DNA of 64,000 nucleotides. Source: JAQTNP01 sp964616145. GTDB taxonomy: Bacteria > Patescibacteriota > Minisyncoccia > Minisyncoccales > PEYH01. Each line of letters starts with the position of its first letter. Position 1 is the first letter of the stretch. The notes under the pieces were generated by a model. That model saw only the letters and a program-made list of their open reading frames with translations, was not told the origin of the DNA and ran no database searches. Position numbers and translations under genes: made by a program. The DNA is taken from the NCBI GenBank assembly GCA_964616145.1, contig CAZTRD010000002.1, forward strand, positions 13,278-77,277. Direction: 5' to 3'. Shown one piece after another: positions 9,049 through 17,051 of the stretch.

Positions 9049-9783
9049 TTAAGGACCATAGGAGTCTACCTTATCTTGCTTTATTTCTCTCCTTTTCTTT
9101 TCCATCTCCTTTTTCTCTTTATCATTATAAAAGAAAATTGCTTTGTCTATTTCTTGCATATCCAAATTAATACAGTCAAGAAACTCTTTAAATTGAGTTA
9201 TTGAAACCAATTCGATAAAGTACCTACGGTTTGGCGAGCCGTAAACATTACCTATTGTTTCTTTTTGAAGAATAGCATTTTCTAGATAAATCTTATCATT
9301 CTCGTTTTTACAAAATACTTTCCCATCGAAAACAACTACCAAATAATAAATTCCTCTTTCCTCTGATGTGTCCTTTCTAAAAGCAGAAAAGGATTGTAAG
9401 TTTTGATTAATCGCTTTATATAAGTCGTCACGGCCATCCTTAATTTTAAATATATTTTTATAATCATAAAAATGGAGTTTTCCATGCTCCTCTATCTCCG
9501 AAATTACATCGCAGGAAATGTTATAATTCAATATAAAATTTCCGATTTCATTTACCCTATCATCGCCTAAATATATTTCCGTTTCTTGCGGTAATTCTTT
9601 ACACTCAATAAACAACCTAGAAACATATTTAATATCATCATTATTCTCTAATCCGAAACGTGTTGCAACTATGTCTTTTTCTCGTGGCTTACTCGTAACA
9701 GGATCTTTATAATCCGCCCCTGATAATATTTTCCAACCTTCCCTTTTTAGGATTAATTCTGTTTGTTTTTCTAGATTAGCCAT
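9049..9783 (-). CDS. Uncharacterised protein with PD-(D/E)XK nuclease-like core
   Basis: This protein has 244 residues and matches no named family I recognise. REKDIVATRF followed by LFIECKEL (about residues 33-65) reads as the D...ExK core of PD-(D/E)XK nucleases, with an upstream Glu in the N-terminal helix. This would suit a restriction-type or Mrr/Holliday-resolvase-like enzyme. The last 25 residues are highly charged and helical (KEKKEMEKKRREIKQD). The gene stands alone between two unrelated genes of the island. The nuclease call is inferred from spacing and hydrophobicity around the acidic residues. Confidence 0.55.
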   Translation of the reverse strand: MANLEKQTELILKREGWKILSGADYKDPVTSKPREKDIVATRFGLENNDDIKYVSRLFIECKELPQETEIYLGDDRVNEIGNFILNYNISCDVISEIEEHGKLHFYDYKNIFKIKDGRDDLYKAINQNLQSFSAFRKDTSEERGIYYLVVVFDGKVFCKNENDKIYLENAILQKETIGNVYGSPNRRYFIELVSITQFKEFLDCINLDMQEIDKAIFFYNDKEKKEMEKKRREIKQDKVDSYGP

Positions 9784-9873
9784 AAAAATTTAGATTAAGA
9801 ATATAGATTTCCATATTTATATCCCAGACTTAAGCTCTCAGCTCTAATTTATTATAGTTTACTCTTTTTCGAA

Positions 9874-11373
9874 TTAAATTCCCAGATTAACAATAGGTCT
9901 TTGTTTAGTCCAAGGAAAAGAAATAATTAGCTGTAACCCCGAAACATTTTTCGGAACCTCCCAAAAAATAGAACCTATCGCGACAGATGCAAACGTATAG
10001 CTCTCTGGCTGCACGGTTCCAAAGTCAAGCGAAGGAGATTGTAATGGAAGAGTCATATTTTGGGCTTTATTTTCTTGATCTATCAATACAAAACACGAAG
10101 ATGTATAAGAAATCGGTTCGTTGCTAATGTCTACGATACTTATCTCAGCTGCGACATATTTATATCCATCTTTCGGTTTATAGAGATCCAAATTGGACGC
10201 ATCAAAGTCGGAAAATCTATGTACCCTAATGGCTAATTTGTCTTCTATTTGGATTCTGTCTCCGAGATTATAAATTTTAGGCAGTTCTTGTTTAACTTCA
10301 CTAGATTTATTGGTTGTTGGTTTCTCGACGGATGGTTGGATGGGCTCCAATAAAACCTTATATATTTCATTAGTTCCAGTTTTGCCTATATTCAGACTAT
10401 AATTTATAGCATCTTTTGGTATTTCATAGACAAAAAATCCATTTTCTTTTATATCAGGCGATAGTTTTCGTTGTTCAAAATAATTATCGATGCCTCCTAT
10501 CACACCATCATACTCTTCATATTGTCGTCCCTTATCGTCAATCAGAAGAGCCCCATTAGTATTAGTAAATACGAAAGGCATATTTGTGGTATTGGTGATA
10601 TCTAAGTTTATTACGACAAATTTTGTGTTTTCTTTAGCTACTTTCGGCGTCCCATAACTGCTACTTATTGTCTGTTTTTCTTCTACCTTATTTACTCTAA
10701 ACTTTAAGGTAGTCAGCTGAATTTCATCTCCTATGTTTTTTTCTATAATGATAGATTTTTTGGGCTCCGTTTGTCCGTTTTCTTCTGTTGAAGTTGATCC
10801 CGATTGGGACTCATTAGGCATAAGGTTTGCAAACCTTTCTATTCTTGAAATTATCCAATATCGTTCTCCCACCTTCTTGGTAAAAACAATTCTAGCATCG
10901 TTGGGTAATTCGATATAAGCGGAACCACCTTGTTTCTTAAGATTCTTTTGTTGCCAAGTGTTGAGCCAAAAATTTCCTTTTAAGCTAATAGTTTCTCCTT
11001 CTGTTGGAATCGCAAACCAACTTTCTACGCCTTTTTCTACTTGTTCTTTCACAACAGGTTTCATGCTTTCAGCTATCTGAAATCCAAACATCATATCAAG
11101 CGCTTCAAATCCTTGTATCCCAGAAGTATCGTTTACAAACTTACTTTTCAAATCCGTCCATACACCTTCAGATATCGCGTCAATATCTATATATTTAAAT
11201 CCTAAATCTGTGTTATGTGTTTCGATAGCTTTTTTAATCTGTCCAACGCTATATTCTGGTGTTCCCATAAACCGATAGTGCCTGACGCCAATCGTTCCTA
11301 ACACAACAACAATTATTACTATTATTATTAAAGCAATTTTAATTTTTTTATTTATGATTTGTCGTTTAAACAT
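9874..11373 (-). CDS. Membrane-anchored protein with DUF2939-like and two DUF4352-like domains
   Basis: I place the start at the ATG at 11373 (MFKRQIINKK); the longer frame to 11460 runs through a conserved leader element and is unlikely to be translated. The protein has about 499 residues. A transmembrane helix lies at residues 13-33. The next block (GTPEYSVGQIKKAIETHN...) resembles DUF2939. Two extracytoplasmic beta-sandwich blocks, each opening (I/L)GD.IQ(L/I), with a strand of the type FVVINLDITN or YVAAEISIVD, fit DUF4352 (Telomeric repeat factor-like Ig fold). It is probably displayed outside the cell. Transcription likely starts in the leader element upstream. Confidence 0.75.
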   Translation of the reverse strand: MFKRQIINKKIKIALIIIVIIVVVLGTIGVRHYRFMGTPEYSVGQIKKAIETHNTDLGFKYIDIDAISEGVWTDLKSKFVNDTSGIQGFEALDMMFGFQIAESMKPVVKEQVEKGVESWFAIPTEGETISLKGNFWLNTWQQKNLKKQGGSAYIELPNDARIVFTKKVGERYWIISRIERFANLMPNESQSGSTSTEENGQTEPKKSIIIEKNIGDEIQLTTLKFRVNKVEEKQTISSSYGTPKVAKENTKFVVINLDITNTTNMPFVFTNTNGALLIDDKGRQYEEYDGVIGGIDNYFEQRKLSPDIKENGFFVYEIPKDAINYSLNIGKTGTNEIYKVLLEPIQPSVEKPTTNKSSEVKQELPKIYNLGDRIQIEDKLAIRVHRFSDFDASNLDLYKPKDGYKYVAAEISIVDISNEPISYTSSCFVLIDQENKAQNMTLPLQSPSLDFGTVQPESYTFASVAIGSIFWEVPKNVSGLQLIISFPWTKQRPIVNLGI

Positions 11374-11389
11374 AACTTTTTTTACGATG

Positions 11390-11556
11390 GCTGTGTGCCC
11401 CGGTCTAGAACTTGTACCTATCAGGCCGTTAAAGGGTCCTTGAGCCATAATTCTATCCAAGGATTAACCCGTCTCGGTCGGGGTCCATATTTAGATTCTA
11501 GCATAAAATGAGACAAATGAGACACGGGAAGGGGGTATATCGAAGTGTCTCATTTT
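11390..11556 (-). promoter_or_regulatory. Leader element copy A: operator-like repeats, extended -10 promoter and structured leader
   Basis: This 167-base element recurs at 36228-36394 with the same length and about three quarters identity by eye. Read on the minus strand it contains an inverted pair AAAATGAGACAC/GTGTCTCATTT (11545-11556 and 11509-11525), a second GTCTCATTTT, an extended -10 box TGCTAGAAT (11494-11502 region), and a leader with conserved segments CCGACCGAGACGGGT, GATAGGT and CTAGACCGGGGCACACAGC. CCCG/CGGG closes a hairpin with loop ACCGAGA, and TCCTTG/CAAGGA forms a second. It ends 17 bases before the ATG of the membrane protein at 11373. Confidence 0.6.
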
Positions 11557-11593
11557 CCTTAAACTTCTAGATATAATATAGCAAAATAGGATA

Positions 11594-12226
11594 TCATGAG
11601 AAAATATGGTGTGTCTCATTCTGAATTATCGAAGATATTCTTTTTATATGGTTTTCTGGTTTAATAAACTTATTTTTATCATGAACTACTTCCTTGTATT
11701 TTCTAACAAGAGATTGGCCCTCCTTTTTTCCTAAATGTAGTAAGATATATTGCCCTAAACCAAAAGGGAAATTATTATCAAAACGGTCTGTACTAAAACC
11801 ATAAGCATGCTGACTAAATATGGGGTGAAACTTACTAAATTTATAACCCGACGGACACCAAGTAGACCGTCTGGGGTGATACATGTGAAAATACAAAATA
11901 TCCCAATGCTTGCCTTCCATACAAACAGTTTCATAAATATCAATAGGATCGTTTATTTTTTCGATATTCATAGAATATAATCGATGACATAAAAGACCAG
12001 AACCGCATTCGCACCTTAACCTATTTAAATATTTTATTTCACCCAAAACCCCATTAACTGGAATGGGATTATCGGGACTATGACCAAAATCTTTTCTATC
12101 ATTAAATAGAGAGTCGCAATCCTTTCCTTTAATTGCTAAAGAATAAAGTCCCGGGTGTTCCCTTTTCAGGTCTTCATTTTGTTTTCCTAGAGATTCCTCA
12201 ACAAATTTATTTTTTAAGAAATTCAT
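11594..12226 (-). CDS. Unrecognised 210-residue protein with a Cys/His cluster
   Basis: No family recognised. The central part has RCECGSGLLCHR (C-x-C-x4-C-H) near residue 72 and a further Cys in the segment ETVCMEGKHWD, then several aromatic and His residues (YFHMYHPRRSTWC), which could form a zinc site. The charged C-terminus is helical. It has 18 bases to the upstream gene in the same direction, so they are probably one transcript. Its final codons contain a copy of the GAGACAC motif that belongs to the neighbouring leader element. Confidence 0.6.
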   Translation of the reverse strand: MNFLKNKFVEESLGKQNEDLKREHPGLYSLAIKGKDCDSLFNDRKDFGHSPDNPIPVNGVLGEIKYLNRLRCECGSGLLCHRLYSMNIEKINDPIDIYETVCMEGKHWDILYFHMYHPRRSTWCPSGYKFSKFHPIFSQHAYGFSTDRFDNNFPFGLGQYILLHLGKKEGQSLVRKYKEVVHDKNKFIKPENHIKRISSIIQNETHHIFS

Positions 12227-12244
12227 ATTATTAGCTAAGGCTAA

Positions 12245-12745
12245 CTAGATCTTTTTCTGCTTTTGGCTTGCTCCTCTAAAGAACGTTACCTCCCATTCCC
12301 CCTCCTCCTCTAGTTCCTCTTCTGAGTATTTGCTAATTTCTGCTCTTATTATTCTCTCTATCTTCTCCGATTCGGCCAACCCCTTCAGCATAAGATTTCC
12401 CGTACCCTTGACGCTAGGATTTATCTTATCTATCGTTTTGAAATACATGTTTCGTATTTCAACATCCGCTATTTTACAAAGCACGTCAGCAAACGAATCA
12501 TAACTTTTTATTTCTATTTTTTCTGATTTTTTATAAATAAAATTGCTGGCATTATCTTTATCTTCCAAAAATTCCCAATCCTTGCGATACGATAATGTCA
12601 CCTTAACTAATTCATTAAAATTCACATCAGGATTCTGGGATTTAGCCCTAAAGATACCCGTCTTCATAGCAAAAATTAACCCTTTAGCATAGCTGCTAAC
12701 TTCTCTTTCTCTAATCCTACTAAAAATCTTGTTTAGAAAAGCCAT
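12245..12745 (-). CDS. Unrecognised 166-residue soluble protein
   Basis: No family recognised. The sequence is charged and mostly helical, with SEEELEEEGEWEVTFF near the C-terminus and no membrane segment or cysteine cluster. It is upstream of the Cys/His-rich protein gene with an 18-base gap. The 197 bases before it hold an imperfect relative of the regulatory sequence upstream of the membrane protein at 11.4 kb (CCTATTTT, TCTA, AAGGAAAATGAGA), suggesting shared regulation. Confidence 0.55.
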   Translation of the reverse strand: MAFLNKIFSRIREREVSSYAKGLIFAMKTGIFRAKSQNPDVNFNELVKVTLSYRKDWEFLEDKDNASNFIYKKSEKIEIKSYDSFADVLCKIADVEIRNMYFKTIDKINPSVKGTGNLMLKGLAESEKIERIIRAEISKYSEEELEEEGEWEVTFFRGASQKQKKI

Positions 12746-12809
12746 TTTGTTATTATGTTAAACTTTAATTGTGTCTTTTATTAACTCCCTTTTTTCTATT
12801 ATCATCTAA

Positions 12810-12915
12810 AAGTATCGGGAGGGCAATGTTTGCACCTCTCATTTTCCTTGATTTTTAGATAAAATAGGGCGGGATAAGACATTATAGATGAATATACTGT
12901 GTCTTATTTATTGCT
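12810..12915 (-). promoter_or_regulatory. Third, diverged relative of the GAGACA operator/promoter region
   Basis: On the minus strand this stretch reads AATAAGACAC...CCTATTTTATCTAAAAATC-AAGGAAAATGAGAGG, aligning with the sequence just upstream of leader copy A (AATGAGACAC...CCTATTTTGCT...AAGGAAAATGAGACAC). It lacks the structured GC-rich leader. It lies upstream of the 12.2-12.7 kb gene and may be its promoter/operator. Confidence 0.35.
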
Positions 12916-12942
12916 TGGGAGTTGTAGGTTATTTTGATCTCA

Positions 12943-13533
12943 TTATGTCTTAATAATTTTATCTATTTGTTTCAATTCTTCAGAAAAATGATTCGCTAAT
13001 AAAAACATCCCCGAGAAAGATATAAAGTCATTAAAAACTGTCTTGCCTTGAAGCTTCCTATTTATTTCTTGGTTTTTCCATTTAATGATCTCATTTTCTT
13101 CTAATGTCCACTCCCCCTTTCTATTTTTAAAATAGAATTTATTATTGTGCGCTGCCCCATTCCTTATATGTCTTAAAAACTTGAATTCTTCTGCATTTTT
13201 GATGCCGTCACAATATTCTGAGAACAATAAGAGCTCATACGTGGATATTGCCATTATTTTCCCTATAACAATGGAACTGTTTAGTACATTTAACTTTGAA
13301 GTATATCTATTATTAATATAATCAATTTCTATGTGTAAATTAACCCATTTGTTGTATTTATCTAACATAGACAATAAATAAGGCGCTCCTACCCCCTTGC
13401 TTTTTACTAAGTCTTGGATATTCGGATCGGCTAATACGTTATTGGAAAAAATATAAAACCAAAAAATGTTTTCTATATCCTGCAGAACTTTGTGAAAGCT
13501 CGTATTGATATCTAAATTAACTTTTTTATTCAT
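12943..13533 (-). CDS. HEPN-type protein (possible ribonuclease toxin)
   Basis: This protein has 196 residues, all helical in character. FLRHIRNGAAHNNKF near residue 135 contains R-N-x3-H, the RX4-6H signature of HEPN ribonucleases and of Abi-type proteins. HEPN proteins are common effectors in toxin-antitoxin and abortive-infection systems. The gene is the last of a closely spaced four-gene minus-strand operon (14916 to 12943) with a TM-anchored DUF2726 protein, a small membrane protein and a nuclease-like protein. A fragment of a paralogue's C-terminus survives at 16987-17051. Confidence 0.6.
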   Translation of the reverse strand: MNKKVNLDINTSFHKVLQDIENIFWFYIFSNNVLADPNIQDLVKSKGVGAPYLLSMLDKYNKWVNLHIEIDYINNRYTSKLNVLNSSIVIGKIMAISTYELLLFSEYCDGIKNAEEFKFLRHIRNGAAHNNKFYFKNRKGEWTLEENEIIKWKNQEINRKLQGKTVFNDFISFSGMFLLANHFSEELKQIDKIIKT

Positions 13534-13545
13534 GAATTATATTTT

Positions 13546-14055
13546 CTATTTATTATTGGGGGATTTAATAATCTCTTCGATACGAGTTCTGATTTTCTGA
13601 ATATCGTAAGATGCAACACATTTAATTCTTAACAATGGTACTCCTGCGTTTTTAAATACATCTTCAACAAAATTATCTCTATCTATTCTATTTTTATAAT
13701 TGTGCGAATTATCATCTAGCTCTATGGCTAGCACAGGAGTTAGGTTATTCTTTTCTGCAAGTACAAAATCAACTGATTTTCTATCTATTTTGTTAAAATA
13801 TTTGTAGTATTCTCCCCTGCTTGATTTAACATAAACTAAATCTGATAAATGAACTTGGGGAAAGATATAGTACTTATTTCCTATTGCTTGTTCCAATACT
13901 CTAAAAAATGATGTTTCTGCTTTAGATAGAAGATAATCCTTTTTTGAATATGGATATTTTGATTTGCCCTTCGCTTTTTTTATATAAACTAACAACCATA
14001 ATGAAATTAGAATAAATAATACGGTAATAATAATGATTATTTCATTTTTATTCAT
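13546..14055 (-). CDS. Membrane-anchored DUF2726 (PD-(D/E)XK superfamily) protein
   Basis: This 169-residue protein has a transmembrane helix at residues 5-25, a basic stretch, then a DUF2726-type domain: LLSKAETSFFRVLEQAIG, then IDRKSVDFVLAEKNN and VLAIELDDNSH, and finally AGVPLLRIKCVASYD. The D...E-x-D arrangement in VDFVLA/AIELDD matches the PD-(D/E)XK-like core of that family. It would sit at the inner face of the membrane. It has 12 bases to the HEPN gene and 15 to the small membrane protein gene, so it is part of one operon. Confidence 0.75.
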   Translation of the reverse strand: MNKNEIIIIITVLFILISLWLLVYIKKAKGKSKYPYSKKDYLLSKAETSFFRVLEQAIGNKYYIFPQVHLSDLVYVKSSRGEYYKYFNKIDRKSVDFVLAEKNNLTPVLAIELDDNSHNYKNRIDRDNFVEDVFKNAGVPLLRIKCVASYDIQKIRTRIEEIIKSPNNK

Positions 14056-14070
14056 AAAAAAATAATTCTT

Positions 14071-14352
14071 TTATCCTTTTTCTAGAAATCGGGTACCAAG
14101 AGTATATCCTATGATCCCGCTCAAGATAGCTCCAGCAACTGCGCTATCTAAAATATTTAACACTGCTAATGCTAGCGTACCTACCGTCACAAAGATTATT
14201 GCTACGCTTTTTATAACGTTATCGGGAGTTAACCAAAGTTTTAATTCCCCGGTTGTTTTTCTCATCGTAACCATTAACCAACACCAGCAAACAGTGATGG
14301 CAAGAAGTGGGATGCCTAATATTATGATTAAAAGAGAAATTTTTGTGTCCAT
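14071..14352 (-). CDS. Small membrane protein
   Basis: This 93-residue protein has about three hydrophobic segments (residues 4-27, 47-65 and 68-88) separated by a basic loop (MRKTTGELKLWLTPD). There is no recognisable family; size and topology would fit a holin-like or membrane effector subunit, but this is only a size argument. It sits second in the operon with the nuclease-like, DUF2726 and HEPN genes. Confidence 0.65.
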   Translation of the reverse strand: MDTKISLLIIILGIPLLAITVCWCWLMVTMRKTTGELKLWLTPDNVIKSVAIIFVTVGTLALAVLNILDSAVAGAILSGIIGYTLGTRFLEKG

Positions 14353-14373
14353 ATTTTTATTTTAATTATTTTC

Positions 14374-14916
14374 TTATTTTTTAGGACCTTCCAAAATTTG
14401 TAATTTATTCTTTTTCTCCTTGGCTCTAAGTTTTCTCGCCAGATAAAATGTCCCGTACTGTATAGATCGAAGTAACGGATAGGAAGATTCATCTATCGCG
14501 CAATACCATGGATCTATTCTAGAAAGCTCATCTGCGATAGATGAAACAAATTCTGGGATAAGGATGGTTTTTATACCATTACCCAGATCCATTTTTTTCT
14601 CGGAATTTTGGCGAGGAACAGAAAAACCCGTAATTGCTATTTTCTTTATTTTTTTCTTATTAAAACTAAATACTTCCTCATAATATTTTTCGGCATTTTG
14701 GAATTTCTTAGTAAACACCTTTTTCTTTTCTTTCCACGACCATGCATCAGTTGAACATTCAATGTGAATAAACTCTTTTGTTTTTGGATGGTATGCTATT
14801 ACATCCATTTCTCCGATATGACCACCGTGTCCAGTTTTACCAAATCGGATGTTTGTTCGACAAAAATATCCCTTATATTCATACCATTCAGCTGTTAATT
14901 GTTCTAAAAAATTCAT
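14374..14916 (-). CDS. Restriction-endonuclease-like protein
   Basis: This 180-residue protein starts with a helix (LEQLTAEWYEYKGYFCRTN), followed by HIGEMDVIAYHP and EFIHIECSTDAWSWKEK. The E-x-D plus E-C-S pattern is that of Mrr/NERD-like PD-(D/E)XK proteins, with Ser in place of the canonical Lys, although a nearby Lys could substitute. It is the first gene of the four-gene operon and is divergent from the zinc-finger/HTH protein gene at 14956, with 39 bases between starts. Confidence 0.6.
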   Translation of the reverse strand: MNFLEQLTAEWYEYKGYFCRTNIRFGKTGHGGHIGEMDVIAYHPKTKEFIHIECSTDAWSWKEKKKVFTKKFQNAEKYYEEVFSFNKKKIKKIAITGFSVPRQNSEKKMDLGNGIKTILIPEFVSSIADELSRIDPWYCAIDESSYPLLRSIQYGTFYLARKLRAKEKKNKLQILEGPKK

Positions 14917-14955
14917 ATTATTAATTATAAAGCCTATTATTAATATTAAACCACT

Positions 14956-15585
14956 ATGAGCTTACCTAAACAAGCGATAAATGAATTTAAAGAGATTTAT
15001 AAAGATCAATACAACAAAGAGTTAAGTGATGCTGAAGCTAGTGAAGCAGCTAATAATCTAGTAGATTTCTTTAAACTTCTATACGATTGCCATATAAAAG
15101 AATTAAAAAGGAAAAGACGACTCAAAAAAGAACCTGAGGGGTTTCATCTAACCGATGGAGAATATAACTGTTGTATTTGTCATAAACTGATTTCTAGAGA
15201 AGAAACATGGTATGACAAATGGGGTATCAAATGCCTATATTGTCAGAAAGCCGTAAAAGAAGGATTAATCCCCTCTTTTGTTTGCCATGATAGAGATAGT
15301 TGGTATGCAATGTGGGAATTAGAGAGTAAGTTTGGAATTAAAAATCAAACTGTAAGAAAATTAGTTAGAGAAGGTAAGCTTATAGCGAGAATAGTTCCAT
15401 ATGAAAATGGTAATCCCTATGAATATATCTTCTTAAAAAAGGAAAACTCTGATCTTATAGATCCGGATAGAAAATCTCCGGCAAGAAAATCATATGATAA
15501 AAATTATAATAGGATTATGGATGCAAGAATTCGAGAGGAGAAGAAAAAAGAATATAAAATTAGTGGAAAAAATATTTCATTATGA
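14956..15585 (+). CDS. Zinc-finger and HTH protein with the CPR 'EFKEIYK' N-terminal motif
   Basis: This protein has 209 residues. The N-terminal 45 residues (EFKEIYKDQYNKELSDAEA...) match the small protein at 19705-19890 (KFKQIYKKRFNKDLSDQKA...), so this is a shared domain. C-x2-C (CCICHK) and C-x2-C (KCLYCQK) at about residues 73-99 should bind zinc. WELESKFGIKNQTVRKLVREGKL is a helix-turn-helix segment near 117-140. The whole suggests a DNA-binding regulator, perhaps phage-derived. It is the only plus-strand gene in this part of the island, divergent from the four-gene operon. Its C-terminus is basic. Confidence 0.6.
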   Translation: MSLPKQAINEFKEIYKDQYNKELSDAEASEAANNLVDFFKLLYDCHIKELKRKRRLKKEPEGFHLTDGEYNCCICHKLISREETWYDKWGIKCLYCQKAVKEGLIPSFVCHDRDSWYAMWELESKFGIKNQTVRKLVREGKLIARIVPYENGNPYEYIFLKKENSDLIDPDRKSPARKSYDKNYNRIMDARIREEKKKEYKISGKNISL

Positions 15586-15588
15586 TCT

Positions 15589-16980
15589 TTATATTATTTT
15601 TCCCGCAAGATAGTTTCTAACAATATCATCAATTATCCTATCCTCAATACTGAGAAAATCAAATAGTTCAAATAACGGCGTTGTGAATTTAAGCACTAAG
15701 TTGGTTGTGTTTTCCTCAATTTCTTTTATAGTTGTTACAATTGTAGTGCTGATTTGATTTTCTACACTTTTATATTCAGAAGTAATTAGTCTGTTGCCAG
15801 TAGCACCCATGATTTTACCCTTTAATCCGCCGTGCTTTATGATTATTGTTATTAGTTCTTCCTTGCCTAGTTTAAGATTAGAATAGAGGTTTCTAGCATA
15901 CATCAATGTTTCTGTTATTCTTATTGTTCTAGTATCAAAAAATAAATAGTTAGGCTTTCTTTTTTCTTCGAATATGCTTTTTAGTAAATAAAAGGACCCA
16001 TCTTGCTTAATTGACCAGTAATCAAAACTTTTATCTTCTTTTGTCGCTATCTCTGTAACTATGCCATCATCATTTGGTTTTGGGCTATATTCTCCATCTC
16101 TTGCGCCAGGCGCAATAGGCCAACCGAATGTATGTATCTGTGAATTAATGGCTGCGTCTCTTAATTCTCTTTTTGATATATTCAAATTAGACATTGGAAG
16201 ATACATCTTAATTTCCATAAAAATATCGATATCAAAAGCATGTAAATGCGCAAAAGCTTTTTCAATATTTTTATCAAACCAATTATTTGATTCCTCTCGA
16301 ATTTCTTTCTCGATTGTTTCAAATTTTTCAGCTGTAATTGTTTTTATTTTTAATATTTCTTCTACTAGACCCTTGGTTTCTTCTTTACTTTTCATTTTAA
16401 CTAAATCCCAAAGGCCTTCACAACCATAAAGAATATCTGACACAGCCATTGAAAGAACTTGCGGTTCTCCTTCCTTTCCTTTTTTATATAAATATTTTGT
16501 ATCTTGAATTGCCCAAGCATTTCCCAAGATGGTTCTTGATTGTATCTCGCAATATAACTTTTCTTTATTTCCATCTATATCGAATTCTTTGGCGAAATTA
16601 AAATGATAAGCCCTGTATGGACCTTCATTCTTTTCTTCTGCCATTACATCAATAAATTGTTTTTTTAATTCTCCGAATAAAATATCGCGGATGGCTTCTC
16701 TATCACTTCGACAATGGCACGTTATTCTGTCACCAGCGATGTCTTTAATTTCTATTAGTTTACTTATTTTTTTATATTTTTTCGGATTTTCTCCAATATT
16801 TTTGATTATAGAATCAAACTCCTTAATTTTGTTATTTGGTCTTTGTGATACCTCATAGATATCTATCGATTCTTTCCTCTGTTCTTTGAACTTAGACAAA
16901 AAATCATAAACTTCTTGTTGTAGTTGTTCATAATAAGATTTATATTTCTCGTAATCTTTTTTTATTTCTTCTAATTCCAT
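15589..16980 (-). CDS. RelA/SpoT-domain protein (small alarmone synthetase-like)
   Basis: This protein has 463 residues. The first 215 contain a RelA/SpoT nucleotidyltransferase pattern: IEIKDIAGDRITCHC, an acidic-aromatic segment ending YRAYHFNF and the strand YCEIQSRTILGNAWA, corresponding to the EIQ(I/V)RT core of ppGpp synthetases. There is no HD hydrolase, TGS or ACT domain. The remaining about 240 residues match nothing I know. A stand-alone synthetase in a defence-like island suggests a toxSAS- or CapRel-type role (ppApp/ppGpp or tRNA pyrophosphorylation), but this is inference. It converges on the plus-strand gene, with stops 3 bases apart. Confidence 0.75.
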   Translation of the reverse strand: MELEEIKKDYEKYKSYYEQLQQEVYDFLSKFKEQRKESIDIYEVSQRPNNKIKEFDSIIKNIGENPKKYKKISKLIEIKDIAGDRITCHCRSDREAIRDILFGELKKQFIDVMAEEKNEGPYRAYHFNFAKEFDIDGNKEKLYCEIQSRTILGNAWAIQDTKYLYKKGKEGEPQVLSMAVSDILYGCEGLWDLVKMKSKEETKGLVEEILKIKTITAEKFETIEKEIREESNNWFDKNIEKAFAHLHAFDIDIFMEIKMYLPMSNLNISKRELRDAAINSQIHTFGWPIAPGARDGEYSPKPNDDGIVTEIATKEDKSFDYWSIKQDGSFYLLKSIFEEKRKPNYLFFDTRTIRITETLMYARNLYSNLKLGKEELITIIIKHGGLKGKIMGATGNRLITSEYKSVENQISTTIVTTIKEIEENTTNLVLKFTTPLFELFDFLSIEDRIIDDIVRNYLAGKII

Positions 16981-16986
16981 TTTCTT

Positions 16987-17051
16987 TTATACCTCAATAG
17001 TTTTACCTATTTGTTTTGATTCTTCAGAAAAACGATTCGCTAATAAAAACA
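16987..17051 (-). pseudogene. C-terminal remnant of a HEPN-protein paralogue
   Basis: The minus strand encodes FLLANRFSEESKQIGKTIEV and a stop, closely matching the end of the HEPN protein at 12943-13533 (FLLANHFSEELKQIDKIIKT), and the DNA is equally similar. The match ends at the stop codon of the UvrD gene (17052). There is no room for the rest of the gene, so this is a leftover from duplication or replacement within the island. Confidence 0.8.
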
